Assembly (NCBI GenBank): GCA_949126835.1
Contig: OX421503.1
Location: 2,313,001-2,377,000 of the forward strand
DNA from: Anisus vortex
Lineage: Eukaryota; Mollusca; Gastropoda; Planorbidae
Length of the DNA stretch: 64,000 nt
Reading direction: 5' to 3'
This document shows, piece by piece, positions 32,653 to 47,600 of the stretch (position 1 is the stretch's first letter; each line of letters opens with the position of its first letter). The notes under the pieces were generated by a model. It was given only the letters and a program-made list of their open reading frames with translations. It did no database searches and was not told the origin of the DNA. The position numbers and the translations under genes were made by a program.

Positions 32653-35600
32653 AATGCTTTAAAAAAATTAAGTATGCATTTTTTTTTTAAATAAAGCCTG
32701 CTAAAATATATGTTTGCCTCATGCAACTAAAAAATGCATTTCATTTCAATAATCATTACCTATTATTAATCATGGATTATTTATTTAGGCAAGTCTCGCG
32801 TGGAATTGAAGGCTTATGGAATGCCAGTGGTCCTAAATAAATGTTCTATTAAAGCACAAGAAACTATAGACTTGGAGTTTTATGTCACCAATTTACTTAA
32901 CGCCACATTGACTATCACATACACTGGCTCACCGGTTGTGTCAACAAATGAATGTATAAAACACCAAATGCCCTACATTAGATCAGTAAATAAGTTTACA
33001 GTTTCATATCAAGAAGCTAGTGGTTGTCAAAGAAATTCGACTTATAAATGTGATTTGGAAGGTAAGTTCAATTTTGTTTAACTTTTACATTACTTTAGTG
33101 AGTTTTAAAATTAAAATTCTACGAATGTATTTTCCAAGAATGTTTTTTGACTTTATAAAAAAAAATTCTTTTAAAAATGTTTTCTTTAAAATATTTATTT
33201 GGACAACTATCTTATATTTAAATCCTGATGAAAGCCGGGTCTTAAAGACGCAGCCAAGTGTACCTAGCTCTAATGTCTTTATGATACTAGTTGGGAAAAA
33301 TCAAAGTTGTTTTATTGATGTGCTGACCAACTAATATTTGCATTTGATGCAGAACTTATGGTTGATTCACTAGTTCACAGACCGTCTTTGTATGTTTCCA
33401 AATCAAAAATAATATTAAAAAACATTCGTTAATAAAAAGTTAAGAAAATACACAGTATGTGATTCGCTATTTAATTTCGTTTGGAAAAAGTATATAAATA
33501 TTGTTCAGATTAATTCAACTCACTGTTGTTGTTTGTTTTTTTTCTGTTTTCATGGGTTGGTAAGAATGTAGCGGTAATAAAGGGTGACTTTAATCCACTT
33601 TTGACCTTTTTTTCTATGTGTATCGTGTCACCTTATTAACCTTAATTTAGTTGTAAATTATGAATACCTGCCAGTCCTCGAGATAAAAACCTGAATATAT
33701 TTCTATGTATCTTGTCACCTTATTAACCTAAATTTAGTTGTAAATCATGAATACCTGCCAGTCCTCGAGATAAAAACCTGAAAATATTTCTATATATCTT
33801 GTCACCTTATTAACCTAAATTTAGTTGTAAATCATGAATACCTGCCAGTCCTCGAGATAAAAACCTGAAAATATTTCTATATATCTTGTCACCTTATTAA
33901 CCTAAATATAGTTGTAAATTATGAATACTTGCCAGTCCTCGAGATAAAAACCTGAAAATATTTCTATATATCTTGTCACCTTATTAACCTAAATTTAGTT
34001 GTAAATAATGAATACCTGCCAGTCCTCGAGATAAAAACCTGAATATATTTCTATATATCTTGTCACCTTATTAACCTAAATTTAGTTGTAAATCATGAAT
34101 ACCTGCCAGTCCTCGAGATAAAAACCTGAATATATTTCTATATATCTTGTCACCTTATTAACCTAAATATAGTTGTAAATTATGAATACTTGCCAGTCCT
34201 CGAGATAAAAACCTGAATATATTTCTATATATCTTGTCACCCTATTAACCTAAATTTAGTTGTAAATCATGAATACCTGCCAGTCCTCGAGATAAAAACC
34301 TGAAAATATTTCTATATATCTTGTCACCTTATTAACCTAAATTTAGTTGTAAATCATGAATACCTGCCAGTCCTCGAGATAAAAACCTGAATATATTTCT
34401 ATATATCTTGTCACCTTATTAACCTAAATTTAGTTGTAAATCATGAATACCTGCCAGTCCTCGAGATAAAAACCTGAATATATTTCTATATATCTTGTCA
34501 CCTTATTAACCTAAATATAGTTGTAAATTATGAATACTTGCCAGTCCTCGAGATAAAAACCTGAATATATTTCTATATATCTTGTCACCCTATTAACCTA
34601 AATTTAGTTGTAAATCATGAATACCTGCCAGTCCTCGAGATAAAAACCTGAATATATTTCTATACATCTTGTCACCCTATTAACCTAAATTTAGTTGTAA
34701 ATCATGAATACCTGCCAGTCCTCGAGATAAAAACCTGAATATATTTCTATATATCTTGTCACCTTATTAACCTAAATATAGTCGTCGTTATAAGAACCTG
34801 ATTATATTTAATACGAAATGTTTTAGTTTTGTTTTGAGATAAATTGTAGAGGGGCTAGAATCACACCGGCCTGATCTGACTACGGCCAGTTTTTATACTC
34901 AATGTTTTAATGAATGACAATGCTATGGTTGATTTTATCTTCACAAACTTTAGTATTGTAACTAGTTATTTTAAACTAAAGTGGTGGATATTATTCGTGA
35001 AGGAATTTTTTATGACATTTATGTGTCAATACATGTATTTAGAACTTTCTGGTAACATCATAACTCTGCCGTATAAAGCATGAAACAACACTATGTGATA
35101 GAAACCTAGCAAATCGTTTTTAATATCGAAACTAAAAAAAAGTTTATATGAAACAAGTTATGCACAATATGGTATTACAAATTTAAATAGAAAACTTTAT
35201 TAAATAATGAAGAAGAAAATAAAAACATGAAAAAGTGGGACAAAAATGTTGTTGTTTTTCTATGATCTACTAATGCAAGTTTTAATGGATATTGAATTGT
35301 AGAGCCGACTGGTTAGTTTGGATTTGCTAGTCAAGATTAATGTGACTTGTTATATCAGTTTAAAAAATGCGTTTAATTTTGTATATTCCACTGTTGGGTA
35401 ATTAAAATGGTTCTATGCAAATGGTTTACGGTGTGTGAAAATTGGCATTTGTTTTACAGACATTGCATACAAATAAAAAAAAATGTTGCTTTTAAAAATC
35501 TGATGCATTGTTCTTTCTAAATGCAAATCTGTTTAAGTAAAAACAAAAAGAAAACATATTCTGAAAAAGGTAAGCTGTGTGCAATAAAACCAGGATCAAA

Positions 35601-38600
35601 ACAACTTCTCACCATGGCCATAGTCACCCCGTCTGGGCTGCCATTCTAAGGTGTGACTATCGCCTACCTTATTATAATAAAAATAGTGGTGATATGTGTT
35701 ATTTTAATAATAGTCCCTATTAAGTAGGCTTAAGTTATAAATGCAAAATTTAAATATTGTCACTGCCACTATTGTTAGCGATCTTGTCGTGACAAATGTG
35801 ACATAATTAGAGACGTTCTACTCCTAACTAGCCGACTTTCATTCTTTCCTTAACACAATGAATAACTCCACCAAGTCTCTTTTCTGCAAGCAATTTAATA
35901 ATATTAACAATACATACAGTGTTCATATATAAGGATATACCTTCAGCCCATTTCCTTTCTCCTTCTCTCAAATCAACTGCTATTTCAACACTATCTCTCA
36001 GCTCTCCACAACGATCTTACACATCAGACCAAAAACAATGCTCTCTTGATCGCTCGATACACCTATTCTCTGGTCACCGTGCTGACCTCCACTGTGTTTG
36101 TTGGTGTTGCCAACTTCTCTTATACATTCGTTAGTGACAAATATATATAATAAATTTTAAAAGTTTTAGGTAGTAATAATTGCTAAGGTTGTTTTAGCTA
36201 TGAGTAAAATCGCTTGCCAGACGGCCATCTTGAAATGATGTATGTACATCTGCTAATTATCGGTGCAACGTAAAAAAAACGTGCAACGTAAAATACAATT
36301 GCTAAATAGCTACCTATATATCTTTATTATGTACTTTATACAATTGAAAGACCGTATACCACTAGGCGCTCGTCGATTAATGATTAGGCCTAATGGCTAT
36401 TTATCCCCCTCTTGGACTATTTCCTATGGTCAAGAATTTCAACTTGCCATTAACATATATATATATATATATATATATATCGCCAGTCCAAGCAAAAATT
36501 CTTATTTAATAACCATTCCCATGGAAACTGATCCTCGAGTGTAAAGAAGTATATCTTGTTTTTCACTCCTAACTTTAATAGGCAGTTGTCTCGTGTTTTT
36601 GGGCGTGTTGTTAAAAATACCTAAATCTATGTTTATTTAAAAGTGGATGGCAACAGTCACATTAAAAAAATAATAATAATGATCATGTGTAAAACAAATA
36701 CTGAATTCTAAGCATGTATTGATTTTTTACAATCATATAAATATTAATTTTTACAAATTCTGTCTTCAGGAGGTCTGACTGTTAACACCAAGGTAAAGAT
36801 CACTAAAATAGAAATGAACAATTCTTGTCATCACGGATTGATTGAAAACCAGGACAACATTATCTTCACCGGAACAATTAACACGACTGGCAGCGAGATT
36901 GGTGGAAGGATGAACGTATATTTTCAAAGTTTTCGTAATTCAATTTCACTCTATCATCCTGTAAGTCATTTATAGTAATATTAGTTGGCCATACAGTGGT
37001 ACCTTGCTTTACAAACTTAATTCATTCTTGAACTCGGTTCATAACCATAAACGTTCGTAACCTGAAATTACAGGAACATCAATGAAATAAACTCAACCCG
37101 ATCAAGATGAAAAAAACTTTTTTTTCACATCCAGTCGTTTACCAGACAAAGTGGACAAAGTGCACAGAACACGATTTTTTTTCTTGACGATTTTCAACTT
37201 TCTCTTCAATTTGAGGTCTTTGCTTCTGCAGATTAGTTAAACATTTGTCCACATCGAGTGATTTGATAAGTTGTTTATGATACGTTTTGTATGATGGTGT
37301 TCGCATGCTGTACTGATTAGTGATGTCACACACACGAACGCCATTTACATATTACATAACTATTTCTTTCTTTACTTCCACTATTATAAATGTAAGCTTG
37401 CTAGCAGCAACAATAAACTCATAAATGATGGGTTTAAGAAGGAAAACAATGAAATAGAAAAACTGAGATATGTGCCACTGCTAAGAAATATTTTGCTGCT
37501 GTATAGTACGCGTTTAAATCTAGAATAATTCGACTAGGTTATCGCTAAGTACTGCGAGGTCTTCGTATTTACTGTAAGCGATCGTCTGTCTCCAACTTTG
37601 AACCTTTCTCTCTGTCTCTCTTTGTTCGTAAACTGAGACACTGCTCGTAACCTGAGACAATTTTTTTTTGTTTTATAAATTGTTGTTCGTATCCCGAATT
37701 ATTTATATCCTGGGCCAAGTCTGTATTTAAATTAAAATAAACATTAACTCTTTAGAGATTAGTTATTGTTCCGCAAAAAAGTGTACTAAAATATATATAC
37801 ATTATTCAAAGCACCGATGAGATGGGAAGGGTTAATAATCACACTAATTACTACAGTACCCTTACTTTATGTAATGACCATAATTAACTGATTACTATAA
37901 AATTGAGTGCAATTCATTTTTCTAGCATTAATATTTAACATTGAGAGTTGCAATAAAAAGGTTGCTGATAATAATAACAATATTCATGTTTTTAATTTAA
38001 ATTAACCATTACAAGCATTTATTTAATACAATGACGATGGCAATATAATACTTTTCTTTTTTTTTCTCCTTAGGAATGCACCATTAATCTTGCCAATCCT
38101 TGCAAGGGAAATCAAATAGCAAAGTGCTATTGCAAATCGAATAACAGTATTTTAGAATTTGTTTATCATATGAAAGCCACTGTGGATTTTTCGAAAGCGA
38201 AATTTAGATTACATTGGCCTAAAGCTACTGATTCTGGTGACTCAGATCACAGTTCTGACTATACACTCCCTGCTATCTGTCGTAAGTTACATGCATTTAT
38301 ATTTGTATAGATTGTTACAAAATATTTGTTGTAATATACTGCTTTGACACGTACTTCTAAACTCGCACCCTAACCGCATCAAACCAGAAAATGCAGGACA
38401 CGCCCCCCCCCCCCAAACTATGTTAATACCAATATGAAACAGTTGCCCATCTAATTTTTGACTGTTCATCATTGCATGACAGACGACATATTTACCTCCA
38501 CAAAAACCAAATCTAAATCTCTCTAATACAAAGTAATTATAACTACGAACAAAAAGGTAAGCAATTTCTTTGCCATAGCCTCAGACATATCGGCAAGTAC

Positions 38601-41600
38601 TAAGATGATTGCTGGATCGGAATAAGTGTTTAGAAAAAAATTATAGGCCTACTTGTATGCAACGGGATTCGTTTTTATACAATAATCTGATATACAGTTT
38701 AGCCTCATGCTTCAAAACAATTACTACATTTTATGTGATTAAACATTCCATATTATAATTTTTTTATTATTTAGGCAAGTCACATGTGGAATTAAAGGTT
38801 AATGGAATACCATTGGACCTCAATAAATGTGTTTTTAGACCTCGCCATACTGTAGAGTTGGAATGGTGCGTCACCAATTTACATAGCCACAAATTGGGTA
38901 TCTCATACTTTAGATCACCACTGATTGAGACAACAAGTGATTGTATAAACCACACAATGCCTTCCTATGAATCTGTAATGATGTATACACTTTGGTATGA
39001 AGAAACTGAAGAAACGAGTAGTTGTCGGAGATATGCAAAATATACCTGTTTTCTAAATGGTAAGTTGGTTGTTTTCTTTTCATTCTTGGTAGCTGGTAAA
39101 TGCATTAAAATATATCTTAGAAAATAACGTGTTTGCTTCGAATTCGAAACTTAAAATAACTTTATAAAAATAACTAATATAATATTCGTTTTGTAATTGA
39201 CTTTTTTTTTTTTTTTTTTTTTTTAAAGGCCAACATTTATTTTGACGAATTGTAATTAAAATAGTGGTGATATGTGTTCTTTTAATAATAGTCCCTATTA
39301 AGTAGACCTAAGTTATAAATGCAAAATTTAAATATTGTCACTGCCACTATTGTTAGCGATCTTGTCGTGACAAATGTGACATAATTAGAGAAGTTGTACT
39401 ACTAACTTGCCGACTTTCATTCTCTCCTTAACACAATGAATAACTCCACCAAGTCTCTTTTCTGCAAGCAATTTAATAATATTAACAATACATACAGTGT
39501 TCATATATAAGGATATACCTTCAGCCCATTTCCTTTCTCCTTCTCTCAAATCAACTGCTATTTTAACACTATCTCTCAGCTCTCCACAACGATCTTACAC
39601 ATCACAATGATTTTTTAATAACCTGAATATATATATTTGAATGATGTGATTTAAATATGATCTGTACGTCTACATAATAATATAGCATGTGTCTCAGATG
39701 AAGTCTGGGTCTTTACATTTTAGATTTAGGAATGTCATTTTAATCATAACTACTTATTTTCTATATTTGTGTAAAATATAACATATTTAATTTGTAATTT
39801 TTTGTTCACATATCTTTCACGTGAATAGTTCTAACAACATTTCATCGAAATATAACTTGTTTATAATGCTATTTTAGATATATGTGTTTCTAAATTCGCC
39901 ACTAATAACAGTTCTTGTTAAAAAGTAATAAGTATCGACGGTGGGAGTTTAAAGAACTTAAACTTGTATTTTTACAGAAATCCAATCTTTTGTTCATTTT
40001 ACACTTTATTATTAGGCAGCTGAAGTTTGCGGTGAAAGTTTAATATTTCGAGTAACAATAAATTATATGAATGTCATTGTTTACTAAAACAAATTTGATT
40101 ATTTAATGTTAATAAAATGTATCCAATTAAAAAAAAAAAGCGATTATATGCTTTATAGCAGAAATATGTTTGGATACGTTAGTGCTAAACAGATCCATTG
40201 ATCCATTATGTGGCAATACAGCTTATAGTAAACTTTGGCCTGATCCAAAACACACACAACTTTTGTAGAGCTTCTTATAAAAAGTCAGAAATGCAGACTG
40301 GGTTGGGTAGGCCACTTGGAATAAATGGCAAAAGGAAGAGCAGTCAAAACAGTACATCACCAGCGAAGCTATAGAAACGGATCTGCGAAAACTTGCTGTG
40401 TGGACATGTCGGAGGAAAGCCAAGTATATGCCCGAATGGATGGGGTGGTGGAGCAGGCCATAGCTTACATGGGCTGTAGTGCCATAGGGATGGGTGGATA
40501 AGGTCAACTAGTCCGGTCAACACATTACAATAATACAGTCCAATTTGTGTCACTAAGTCTCAGTGACTTACACACTCACATTTACACAGTCACTATTAGT
40601 GACACAACATATATATTTATTCAACTGTTGTTTGCAATAAGTAGCTCGGCTCGGAATTGTGAAGGCCGCATATTAATTTGACTGCCATGTCCACAATAAC
40701 TCGCAAACGCTGCTTCACTTGCCATACGAATCAATAATAAGATACGATTTCTTTATTGATAAAAAAAAAAAAATGTGTTTTGATTACAGATATTTTGTCC
40801 TTCAGCATATTTTAAACAAAATAAAAATAATTATTTGTAATTTGAATACAAGCACAGAAATATATTTATAAAAATAGACCAGCACACACACAATTACACA
40901 ATATATCATGCAAGAAAAAGTTCATTAGTAGTCATCTATTGTATTCTGGCTGACTGAAGTCTTGAAGATATATTTTTTTTGCTTATAGTAGATAGTATGG
41001 ACTGAGGTTGACACGCAATAATTCTTCTTCTGTTATGCATATTCTTCTTTTATCGTATTGCAATAGTGTATGCTTATATAGATAGCCAGTCATCCAACTT
41101 TACTTGCCACTGTTGACGGGTCTGTAGAGCGAAGCTGATAAAATGTCCACAGACGTATTCCTCCTCTATGGCCACATTTACTTCGCCTTGTTAGTGTAAA
41201 GTGTAATGTTTATTTGTTGTAATATTTATCAAAGATGGCGGTTCGTTCATTGGTATGTACACTAAAGGTGTAAAATAGTTTCGTGTTAGGTGGTTCTTCA
41301 TATACAAATTATAGAAACAATAGTTTCCGTTATACAAACTTCTAATATACTTTAAGAATACAATAATTAATAAATTCTGGCTTGATAAGATGGTAGAAAA
41401 GCTGAAAAACGGCACATCGTAATCAGGTCGCCTGCGGTGCAGCACCCGGGAAGTGCTCAAAATAAGGCATACTTCTTATAAATCAAATTACACGATCTAG
41501 AAGTTTGGTACGAAGCTATACAAAATTTTAAATTAAATATTGTAGTTTTGTTTAATATTGTCTTCAATATTGACAATGCTTTAAAAAAATTGTATTAAAA

Positions 41601-44600
41601 TTAAACAAATACTGTACTTTTGTTTAATAGTGTATTCAGTGTTGACAATTAGTTTTAAAATTGTCTACAGAAAGTCTGGGCGATAGTCTTGACACAATTG
41701 TGAAGATTACTAAACTAGAAAGGAAAACTTCTTGTCATGAAGGATTGATCGCAGGCGAGGATTTTTTTGTCACCGTAACAGTGAACACGACTAGCGACGA
41801 AATTGGTCGAAGACAATTTTTAGCTTTTACACATTTTGAATCATCCACCTCCGAATTGCACGATGTAAGTCATTTGTATACATGTTGTGTTGTCCTATGC
41901 ACGATGTAAGTCATTTGTATACATCTTGTGTTGTCCTATGCACGATGTAAGTCATTTGTATACATGTTGCGTTGTCCTATGCACGATGTAAGTCATTTGT
42001 ATACATGTTGTGTTGTCCTATGCACGATGTAAGTCATTTGTATACATGTTGTGTTGTCCTATGCACGATGTAAGTCATTTGTATACATGTTGTGTTGTCC
42101 TATGCACGATGTAAGTCATTTGTATACATGTTGTGTTGTCCTATGCACGATGTAAGTCTTTGTATACATGTTGTGTTGTCCTATGCACGATGTAAGTAAT
42201 TTGTATACATGTTGTGTTGTCCTATGCACGATGTAAGTCATTTGTATACATGTTGTGTTGTCCTATGAAAATGTAAAGATTTAAAGGTTCAACTATTTAA
42301 AGAGCAATTAATTTTCTAGAAAACTATTTTGTAAAGACGTTATTACCCTCGAGATAGTGTTAACAAATAAAATAAGTGTTATTGTTAGTTATATATTTGT
42401 ATTGTGGCGAAAAAAATTCGGTATGTGAGCATATAAACTATTTTTTGTACATATTGACCATAATTAGTTCATGTGAGTATAGGAAATCGTTATCATGTTT
42501 CTGAGCATTATTAATAATAATAGTGCTTGTATAGCGCATATCCCTTTGATGACAGTTCAATGCGCTGACGACAGTTACAGAATACAGACAACAAACAACA
42601 GTCGAAAATGTAGCCTATATTATGTATACGCAAATACTGCAAACAAAATAGGTGAGTCTTCGGCCTGCTCCTGAGGGTGTCGAAGCTAGGGCTCTGGCGA
42701 AGCTGTAGTGGGTTGTGATTTCAGGCGGACGGTCCCGCGTAGGAGAATGCACATTGGGCAGCGGGCAGTAGCCTCACACGAGGGATCCGCAGAGTAAGCG
42801 CGTCAGAAGCCGAGCGAAGTGGGCGGGATACGGTGTAGAGCTGAGGACAGAAGCGATGGTAATCCGGGGCAGGTTTTTTCAGGCACTTATATCAGAGAGA
42901 AGCCAGCTTATATGAGATCCGGTTTTTGATGGGTAGCCAGTGCAGAGATTGGATTAGAGGAATGATATTATTGAATACAAAGAACATAAATCCTTTTTTT
43001 TTTTTAAAGAAAACAATGTATTTATAAAACCTTTAATACAATACTTGTTTTATCAATACTATTTTAAAATGAATATCTACATTTTAAAAAAGAATAAACG
43101 AAAATTAAAGACTCTTAATATTTTAGTAAAGCTTTTGATTAAAGTTGTAATTAATTATGACTAGATACATATTGACAATTATATATATGTTACGGCCAAA
43201 GCCCGAAGTGCGGCCAGATCGCGATCTGGTGGAGGCGCTTGGCCAATGTCCGATGTGCTTGAAATTGCCAGTGTTTACGCTACTTTGGCCGGCCACTTCG
43301 CGATGTGGCTGGCAATCCCTGGCCAATGTCCGATGTGCTGATACAAGAATGTTTGGTAGGCGGCACAGGTGTGATGCCGGCTTGCATATGGTAGTAAGGA
43401 CAGTGATACATACGCTGTGACGATAATTTTCTGTTCATCTTCTGCTTTTCGGAGAAAGTCCTGCCGAAGTGGTCACTAATTATCAAGAAAATTAATTATC
43501 ACACGATTTAGTAAACTATCTACCTGGATAAAAACACCATTTGCGTCATAAATTGACTGGATGGTGTCTGTGAGTAGAGGATTGACTTTTGATAATCCAC
43601 AAAGGTGGTCAGGTCAGGCAGGAGCGACCGTATTTTTATCTAGCCATTGTCCACGCGGTCTAAGTATAGTTTCATGTGTTGTATAAACATGGGTGGGGCC
43701 GCCAGTCGCAATGACAAAGAGCGTGTTTGATTTTATGAAAAGAGATAGAGAGGGAGTGTCAATACTGTACAGGGCAGGGCCATCATTGTTCTCGTGACCT
43801 ACACCGACGACCGGGAAAACACCCTTCCAGCCCCACCCATTGACGGACCCTCGAAGCCACAAGCGACTGGAATGTTTGGACAAAGGGATGGTAGAGAGAT
43901 ACGTGACTTTAAAGTCCACCCACTCCTTTCTCATTGGTCCATGTTATATTTCGTGGGTAGATCTTCCTTCTGTAAAAACGCCCCAAACACGACTTAACGC
44001 ACTTATTTCCTTTGGGGATTTTAGTATTGCAAGACCGTTTTTCAACTATTAGAATTCCTGGACCTTTCACTACTGTGTAATTTTCCATATTGGTACTCTT
44101 TTGGATTATTTGACATTTCATTTATTGTACTATACGTCCGGCGCGCCGGACTTATAGCCCTGGAGATATACGTCCGGCGACCTAACCGGACGTATAGCGC
44201 GGGAGATATGCGTCCGGCGACCGGACAAAATATTGCTGGAGATATTCTTCCGGCGACTGCTGGACACATTATTCGGAATATGTTATTCCGGCGAGCTTGT
44301 TATTTGACCACCTAACTTCAAGTACAAACGAGAGACGTAGAGCGTATTTCGTATTGATATTAATTATTTATAAAGAAATGGACATTAGGCCTAAAGGTCT
44401 TATTATTAGTTTAATACTTTGAATGGATACATTGAATGAGATTGTTATGTCCACCCACATTCATAGTAGGCTAAATGAATGGCTTATCGTAATTGAAATT
44501 ATAGCGCAAGTCAAGATGTTTACTAATGACTTTATTAAACTACTTTAGAAATTTTTTGGTAATAACATTTTACAGAAATAGGCATTAGGCTTAACAGTCA

Positions 44601-47600
44601 AATTTTTATTTCTTTGATACTAAGAATGAAATTATGTCCACCCTCATGAATAAATGAAGGGTATTATCGTATTGAACTAAAAAAAAATCTATCGTTTTAC
44701 TGTAGGTCTAGTCCTAGTCTATTTGAATTTTAAAAAAAAAATAAAAAAAAAATTGGTCAAAGCTGGTGTCGAACCTGCGACACACCGGTTGCCAGTACAC
44801 GGTACTGACCACTACGCCACGATTCCTTGTTTATAACAGACAACAAATAGTAATTAAGCAACTCGGACAAGAATAAACGATTATGCGCCAATAGCCGTGT
44901 ATTTGGTCGGTCACGTGACTTGGGTCGCCGGACGCATATCTCGTGCACTATTTGTCCGGTCGCCGGACGTATATCTTCCCCGCTATACGTCCGGTCGCCG
45001 GACGCGCAGACACTCCGTTTATGGCATGCTTTATGTTGAAGTAGACGGTGTTATAGAATATTCTCTCACTCTGTAAGTTTATTTTTTTACTCTGTAAGTT
45101 TATTTTCTCTGTAAGTTTGACTCATATATTTTACTAGCCTATTACTGATGACGATGTTTCGGTACTGTATATTATGGTCTCTGAGGTAATTGTTGGAAAG
45201 TTTACTGTATTGTGATACAGATGTAGCCTATATAGCTGCGCCTTTGAGATAACACAACTGCAGCAATAAACTGAGGCAGTTGACTTACACATATACCGAG
45301 CATCGTTTGTGGATTATTTTACTTTGTGTACATGTGTGTTCTAGGTACTGTAGATTATAAGCGGTGTTCTAACAAATATAAATATCGTGCGTCGAATGCA
45401 ATAGCGCTAAAGAATAAGTTCTGCTATCACGCCTATAGACTAACAAGCTAATTTTGTTTCAATGAGTAGAAAGTGCCCGTAGGGACAGTACAATTACCTG
45501 GGACATTCAGGCTCCGATTAGGCGCGCGACAACGTGCACCCTGCTAGCCACCCCATCCCCTGTCACACCATGACACTGCCTATGTTACTTGTGGTTTCAT
45601 TATGAGCATTGTATTCCTCGGCACGAGTTTGTTTAACAGTCTATATGCATTTAACTGTACTATGATAGATGAACATGACTGATTTTGTAATTTAGTATAA
45701 ATAAAGCTAGATAATTTACTGGAATAAACTAATTTGACTGATTTTTAATTTAGCTTAATTTTTAATCAATATAAGCCTATAAATGTGATAATTACGGTAT
45801 ACAAACACTCAAAATCTGCCCATGACCTTCTTAATCGGGCTTTGAACGATCGCCCCTGGCCATTTCGCGATCTGGCCGGCCAAGGTCCGAAATCAAGAAC
45901 AGATCGGGCTTTGGTCGGTAAAATGTGAGGTGATATTGGCCACTTCGCGATCTGGTCGACCAGATCGCGATCTGGTCGACTTCGGGCTTTGGCCGTAACA
46001 TATATACAAACAAGAGATTCAGGCCTTTACTTTAAAATATCATTTAGTGATAATTAGATATATACAAACAAGAGATTTAGATCTTTATTTTAAAATATCA
46101 TTTATTGACAATTATCTAAAGCAATAACGATGATTATACATGCTGTTCTGTTTTCCTCTTAGATTTTTTATATGGATTTTAACGACTCATGCAAGACGCA
46201 TCCTGGTTATAAGAAAGTAAAGTGCAACTGTGCATGGAACAGTGGAGTTTTCCAAATAGTTTGCAATCTGAAAACTGTATTGGAATTTATGCCTCCCATA
46301 TATCGTTTGTATTGGGATACACCTGATCCACCTGGTGACTTTGATGTTGCAGATCAAAGCTCTGACTCCACACGGCCTGTTGTCTATAGTAAGTTTTGAT
46401 GAATTAGATGGCTTTATATATAGTATTATCTCAGATATATATATGAAATATAAGTATGGTTACACGACAGTTAAACGCGCACTGTTAAACACAGACACTT
46501 AACCACACGACAGATAAACATACGGACAGTTAATCATAGCATCAGATAAACACACTTTTTCACTATACCATTGAAACAAATGGGAAAATAATATAGATTA
46601 TGTTGCCAATACTAAAAAAAACAGTATAGGGAGGAAAATACCTCATGGCATCAACAGACCTACGGGTACATCTATGCCCTACGCCCACCCTTGGTTTTCC
46701 TCACTCCCATTTCATCGCTATTTATAATAAATTTAACCTTAATATTTATTTCTTTTTATGGAGTTGTTTTTTTCTTGTTAATTATTGAACTAGAAATCTA
46801 TATATACATACAACATTAATTAAACAAACAAAAAAAGCGTTCAGTGCGTTATCCCTTTTTGCACAGTAGAAAATTGCATACTATCTATGGGCAGTGTAAT
46901 ATAGATTCTTCATTAGTAAGAAAGGTGAGCCATTGTTTGCAGAAATTGCAGAACGTTGGCAGCTAAATTCAGGTTAACTGCACTTGATACACGGTGATTT
47001 AAGTCACGATACTGCTTTCTTGACGGTTGAACTACTCCAGAAATACCCTGCAGACAGGGCCGGATTTACCTATAAGCTAAACAAGCTATAGCTTAGGGCC
47101 CCCACTTTCTTAGGGGCCCCCAAACAAAATTGTTCGAGTGAACAATTGTCATATATACTTAAATATACTGCAGCATTATTATTTATATATATATATAAAT
47201 AATAAACGGCAGTTCTGGAAAAATGTTTTTAAATGAGTTGTGGCAGCCATAATTAAGCTTACTATGGCAGAGAGGGGTTTACCTTTAAGAGGAGATAAGG
47301 TAACATTTGGATCTCCTTACAATGGAAATTTCTTTGTACGACTGGAACTTATAGCAAAATTTGATCCTTTTCTAGCAAGCCATATAAAAAAATTGGGAAT
47401 AAAGGATCAGGCGTCAACAACAACAATGATTCAAGATAAATTATGTTTCCACAGTGTCATGTACATAGAAAGTACGAAGTTATCATTTGATAATGTCATC
47501 ATTGACTTTTCTCTGAAGAAAGAAAAGTGTTTAATATAATTCCTGAATCCTTATAACATGTGTCAAGAGATTAGATAATAAGCCATTGTAAATTGTGCGT

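Larger units (their letters stand above)
43187..46003. mobile_element. TIR element with iterated CGCGATCTGG termini (intron 8)
   Basis: The left end ATGTTACGGCCAAAGCCCG is mirrored exactly at 45978-46003. Both ends continue with several copies of GGCCAGATCGCGATCTGG-like palindromes for about 150 bp. No transposase was recognised and no target duplication is clear. A second foldback element sits inside. Confidence 0.75.

Noticed and set aside
36994..37723. hAT element with certain ends
   Set aside because: CAG...CTG ends are suggestive but no 8-bp duplication is visible, so it is listed only as a probable MITE.
40223..40507. 94-codon minus-strand ORF in intron 7
   Set aside because: No domain recognised; the GC-rich island has open frames on both strands, so it is treated as an unclassified repeat.
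43614..43934. 106-codon minus-strand ORF
   Set aside because: No recognisable motif, overlaps other open frames on both strands, and lies inside a terminal-inverted-repeat element in an intron.
44757..44832. Functional tRNA gene on the minus strand
   Set aside because: A and B boxes are present but the acceptor arms do not pair and the anticodon stem is poor.
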